From Halothiobacillus sp. (GTDB lineage Bacteria; Pseudomonadota; Gammaproteobacteria; Halothiobacillales; Halothiobacillaceae), in NCBI GenBank assembly GCA_020061705.1, contig JAGUXT010000005.1:1-45446 (forward strand): a DNA stretch of 45,446 nucleotides. Direction: 5' to 3'. The position numbers and the translations under genes were made by a program. Position 1 is the stretch's first letter; every line of letters starts with the position of its first letter. The notes beneath the pieces are model-generated. The model saw only the letters and a list, made by a program, of their open reading frames with translations. It made no database searches and was not told the DNA's origin. Positions 42,890 to 45,446 of the stretch are shown piece by piece.

Positions 42890-43886
42890 CGGACTTGTCT
42901 GACAAATTTTGAAGTTCAACGGGCGGCCAGCTCTCGAGCGCAACGCCGAGTGATAAGCCGTGTTTCGCCAAGACATCCTTGATTTCAGTCAACGACTTCT
43001 TGCCAAGATTTGGAGTTTTGAGCAACTCCATCTCTGAACGCTGAACCAAATCGCCAATGAAATAAATGTTCTCAGCCTTGAGGCAGTTCGCTGAACGAAC
43101 CGTCAATTCAAGATCATCCACAGGACGCAGAAGAATAGGAGCAACCCCACTCTCACGCACTACAGGACGATCCATAGACTCGGTATTCAGATCAACAAAC
43201 ACTGCCAACTGGTCACGAAGAATTGCAGCAGCAGACCGGAGTGCGTTTTCAGGTGAAATTGAACCATCAGTCTCGATTTCAAGCACCAGCGAGTCAAGGT
43301 CGGTACGCTGTTCAACGCGAGCGCGCTCAACGGCATAAGACACTTTGCTTACAGGTGAAAACGACGCATCCAAGCGTAGGCGTCCTACCGAAGATGACTC
43401 TTCAAGCCCTTCACGGCGAGTCGATGCGGGCACATAGCCACGACCAATCTCCACCTTCAGGCTCATGTTCAGCTCACCTTCTTTATTAAGGTGTGCAATC
43501 ACATGTTCAGGGTTAAGGACCTCAACAGAAGGATCGCCACTCAGATCAGCCGCAGTAACCACACACGGCCCCTTCTTGCGAAGATTTAGTGTGGATGAGG
43601 TACGGCCATGCAACGCGAGCGACAAGCCTTTAAGGTTCAAGAGGATCTCGATGACATCTTCCTGTACGCCTTCGATGGCGGTGTACTCATGTACCACACC
43701 CTCGATTTCCGCCTCTACAACCGCTGTACCGGGGATGGACGACAACAGAATCCGACGCAGCGCATTCCCCAAGGTGTGGCCAAATCCACGCTCGAGCGGT
43801 TCCAAGACAACACGCGCTTGACGGGTGCTGTGTGAACGAACCTGAATCGAGCGTGGGCTCAACAGCTCACTGATATTGTCCTGCAT
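42885..43886 (-). CDS. rpoA: RNA polymerase subunit alpha
   Basis: Scaffold of RNA polymerase and contact point for activators and UP elements. The 333 residues comprise the N-terminal dimerisation domain (to about 230; [26 protein letters not shown] is the signature) and the C-terminal domain. The latter has helix-hairpin-helix motif [22 protein letters not shown] near residue 290-312. The ATG at 43886 is used; the TTG just before it is unlikely. It follows rpsD by 18 bp. Confidence 0.98.
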   Translation of the reverse strand: MQDNISELLSPRSIQVRSHSTRQARVVLEPLERGFGHTLGNALRRILLSSIPGTAVVEAEIEGVVHEYTAIEGVQEDVIEILLNLKGLSLALHGRTSSTLNLRKKGPCVVTAADLSGDPSVEVLNPEHVIAHLNKEGELNMSLKVEIGRGYVPASTRREGLEESSSVGRLRLDASFSPVSKVSYAVERARVEQRTDLDSLVLEIETDGSISPENALRSAAAILRDQLAVFVDLNTESMDRPVVRESGVAPILLRPVDDLELTVRSANCLKAENIYFIGDLVQRSEMELLKTPNLGKKSLTEIKDVLAKHGLSLGVALESWPPVELQNLSDKSA

Positions 43887-43904
43887 CAAAAGGGAACCCC
43901 AGAA

Positions 43905-44531
43905 TTACTTCGAGTAAAGTTCAACAACGAGTGACTCGTTGATGTCCGCCGGCAAATCGGCACGGTCTGGCAAACGCTTGAACACACCTTCAAACTTGGA
44001 AGCTTCAACAGCAATCCAGGAAATCTCTGTGCGGCGCGCAGACAACTCCAACGCATCCTTGATACGCTGTTGTTGACGTGATTTCTCACGCACTGCCACC
44101 ACATCTTCAGGTTGAACCTGATACGACGCGATATTGACCGACTGACCATTCACGGTGATTGACTTGTGAGAAACCAACTGACGAGCTTCAGCGCGCGTCA
44201 TGGCAAAACCCATACGGTAAACCACGTTATCCAGGCGCGACTCCAAAAGACGCAACAGGTTTTCACCAGTCGAACCCTTCAAAGAGCTAGCCTTGGTGTA
44301 GTAATTGTGGAACTGACGCTCCAAAACACCGTAGATACGACGCAGCTTCTGCTTTTCACGCAACTGCAACGCATAGTCAGAAATCTTGGGACGTCGACCC
44401 GATGCACCATGCATGCCGGGTGGGCGTTCAAGCTTACACTTTGAATCAAGCGCACGAACGCCTGATTTCAAGAAAAGATCCGTGCCTTCGCGACGGCTTA
44501 ACTTACATTTGGGACCGATATAACGTGCCAT
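43905..44531 (-). CDS. rpsD: Ribosomal protein S4
   Basis: Small-subunit assembly initiator; in E. coli it is also the translational repressor of this operon. It has 208 residues, starting [16 protein letters not shown], with the S4 RNA-binding domain (about 97-160, [25 protein letters not shown]) and C-terminal LVVELYSK. Only two of the possible N-terminal zinc cysteines (C9, C32) are present, so this is the zinc-free form. Order and spacing in the operon are standard. Confidence 0.98.
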   Translation of the reverse strand: MARYIGPKCKLSRREGTDLFLKSGVRALDSKCKLERPPGMHGASGRRPKISDYALQLREKQKLRRIYGVLERQFHNYYTKASSLKGSTGENLLRLLESRLDNVVYRMGFAMTRAEARQLVSHKSITVNGQSVNIASYQVQPEDVVAVREKSRQQQRIKDALELSARRTEISWIAVEASKFEGVFKRLPDRADLPADINESLVVELYSK

Positions 44532-44546
44532 TTTAATTATTCTCCA

Positions 44547-44939
44547 TCACACACGACGACGCTTGGGAGGGCGGCAACCGTTATGGGGGATAGGGGTCAC
44601 GTCAACAATATTGTTAACTTTGTAACCGATGTTGTTCAGCGCACGAATCGCAGACTCACGACCCGGCCCCGGACCCTTGACGTGCACATCAAGATTCTTC
44701 AATCCATATGCCTTCGCAGCCTCACCAGCACGTTCAGCCGCAACCTGCGCAGCGAATGGGGTGCTCTTACGTGAACCACGGAAACCCGAACCACCTGATG
44801 TCGCCCAGGAAAGTGCATTGCCTTGACGGTCAGTAATGGTCACGATGGTGTTATTGAAAGAAGCGTGGACATGCGCGAGGCCGTCGGTAACAACTTTTTT
44901 TTTAATTTTTTTGCGCGTTTGCGCGGATGGTTTTGCCAT
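44547..44939 (-). CDS. rpsK: Ribosomal protein S11
   Basis: Platform protein of the small subunit, contacting the mRNA exit region. The 130 residues include [37 protein letters not shown] and the C-terminal [18 protein letters not shown], all canonical. It lies 15 bp before rpsD and 108 bp after rpsM; the latter gap is larger than in most relatives. Confidence 0.98.
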   Translation of the reverse strand: MAKPSAQTRKKIKKKVVTDGLAHVHASFNNTIVTITDRQGNALSWATSGGSGFRGSRKSTPFAAQVAAERAGEAAKAYGLKNLDVHVKGPGPGRESAIRALNNIGYKVNNIVDVTPIPHNGCRPPKRRRV

Positions 44940-44997
44940 TGAATCCTACTCTGGTAACAGAAGCATTAAGCCCAAATCAACGCGTACTATTCAGCAT

Positions 44998-45052
44998 TTG
45001 CCAATTAACAACCGCCAGTTGGCGCTTGCCAATTAACTCTTGCCAAATTAAC
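44998..45052. repeat. Three near-identical 12-mers in the rpsM-rpsK spacer
   Basis: TTGCCAATTAAC at 44998-45009 and 45026-45037, and TTGCCAAATTAAC at 45040-45052, the last running into the rpsM stop codon. An inverted CGCCAGTTGGCG lies between the first two. No coding frame is present in the 108-bp spacer. Probably local duplication of the rpsM 3' end. Confidence 0.6.
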
Positions 45053-45404
45053 GCTTGATCGGGCGGCGCGGACCCTTGCGGGTACGTGCATTAGTCTTCG
45101 TACGTTGACCGCGCACTGGCAGCCCACGACGATGACGAAGACCACGATAGCAGCCCATGTCCATCAATCGCTTGATGCTCATGGAAACTTCGCGACGAAG
45201 ATCACCCTCAACAGAAAACTTAGCTACTTCAGCGCGTAACGCCTCAACTTCGCTTTCCACTAGATCTTTAACTTTTGACTCTGGACGAACATTAGCATTC
45301 GCACAAATTGACTTTGCACGAGTTGCCCCAATGCCGTAGATCGCGGAAAGCGCAATCACGACATGCTTATTCACCGGAATGTTTACACCAGCGATACGCG
45401 CCAT
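45048..45404 (-). CDS. rpsM: Ribosomal protein S13
   Basis: Head protein of the small subunit, contacting the P-site tRNA and L5. The 118 residues from the ATG at 45404 begin [19 protein letters not shown], the family start, and end [19 protein letters not shown] precedes the ATG. An in-frame 13-residue extension is not family-like. The genes that normally precede it (rpmJ, secY) are beyond the right edge. Confidence 0.98.
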   Translation of the reverse strand: MARIAGVNIPVNKHVVIALSAIYGIGATRAKSICANANVRPESKVKDLVESEVEALRAEVAKFSVEGDLRREVSMSIKRLMDMGCYRGLRHRRGLPVRGQRTKTNARTRKGPRRPIKR

Positions 45405-45446
45405 AACTCCCCCAACTAAAACGGAAAGCCGGGGATAATACACCCC

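Noticed and set aside
1-45446. CRISPR array, prophage or defence island
   Set aside because: No regularly spaced repeats, integrase, phage structural or nuclease/toxin genes were found; nearly all genes are conserved housekeeping functions.

Overview
The window is a piece of chromosome from a gammaproteobacterium, moderately GC-rich and densely packed. The evidence is gene order as much as protein content. An rRNA promoter region, tyrS, an M23 peptidase, anmK, erpA and argC lie together as they do in Pseudomonas. So do ptsP, rppH and a HAD phosphatase; mrdA, rodA, mltB and rlpA; lptD, surA, pdxA, rsmA, apaG and apaH; and rpsM, rpsK, rpsD, rpoA and rplQ. The short-type citrate synthase and the DUF3579 gene are less typical of enteric bacteria or pseudomonads and hint at an environmental, perhaps chemolithotrophic, lineage. 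I cannot name a genus.

Left end (1-4363): three tandem sigma70 promoters point out of the left edge, almost certainly towards a 16S rRNA gene just outside. They are followed by tyrS (-), then mepM-anmK (+). Next (4364-9768) come the convergent operon argC-erpA-gltA (-), a thioredoxin-like lipoprotein (+) and a ferrous-iron operon feoA-feoB (-) with a Fur box. From 10023 to 20175: a two-domain polyphosphate:AMP phosphotransferase (+), rppH-ptsP (-), a HAD phosphatase (+), dcd and a short asparaginase-like gene (-), DUF3579-rimO (+), a membrane gene with moaB (+), and a small secreted protein (-).

From 20235 to 32386 almost everything is on the minus strand: a LysR regulator, a complete tripartite RND efflux operon (outer-membrane channel, adaptor, pump), and the cell-elongation operon mrdA-rodA-mltB-rlpA, with ppa upstream. 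From 33132 to 42276 the plus strand carries adk, then the outer-membrane biogenesis and housekeeping cluster lptD-surA-pdxA-rsmA-pgl-apaG-methyltransferase-apaH. The right end is the distal part of the alpha ribosomal operon (rpsM-rpsK-rpsD-rpoA-rplQ, minus strand), closed by a clear intrinsic terminator.

No phage, CRISPR array, transposase gene or new defence system is visible. The unexplained content is between genes. (1) A fold-back element of about 102 bp, with terminal inverted repeats and TA-like ends, is present four times (20074, 33006, 41300, 42288). (2) A second fold-back element of about 143 bp is present twice (15868, 32245). (3) REP/BIME-like palindromes occur at 15238 and 27198, and a related 24-bp inverted repeat at 7581. 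Several of these touch coding sequence: one supplies the last seven codons and stop of the asparaginase-like gene, one supplies the last base of a methyltransferase stop codon, one reaches the ppa stop, and one lies in the ppa/adk divergent promoter region. These non-coding families are the best candidates for something undescribed.
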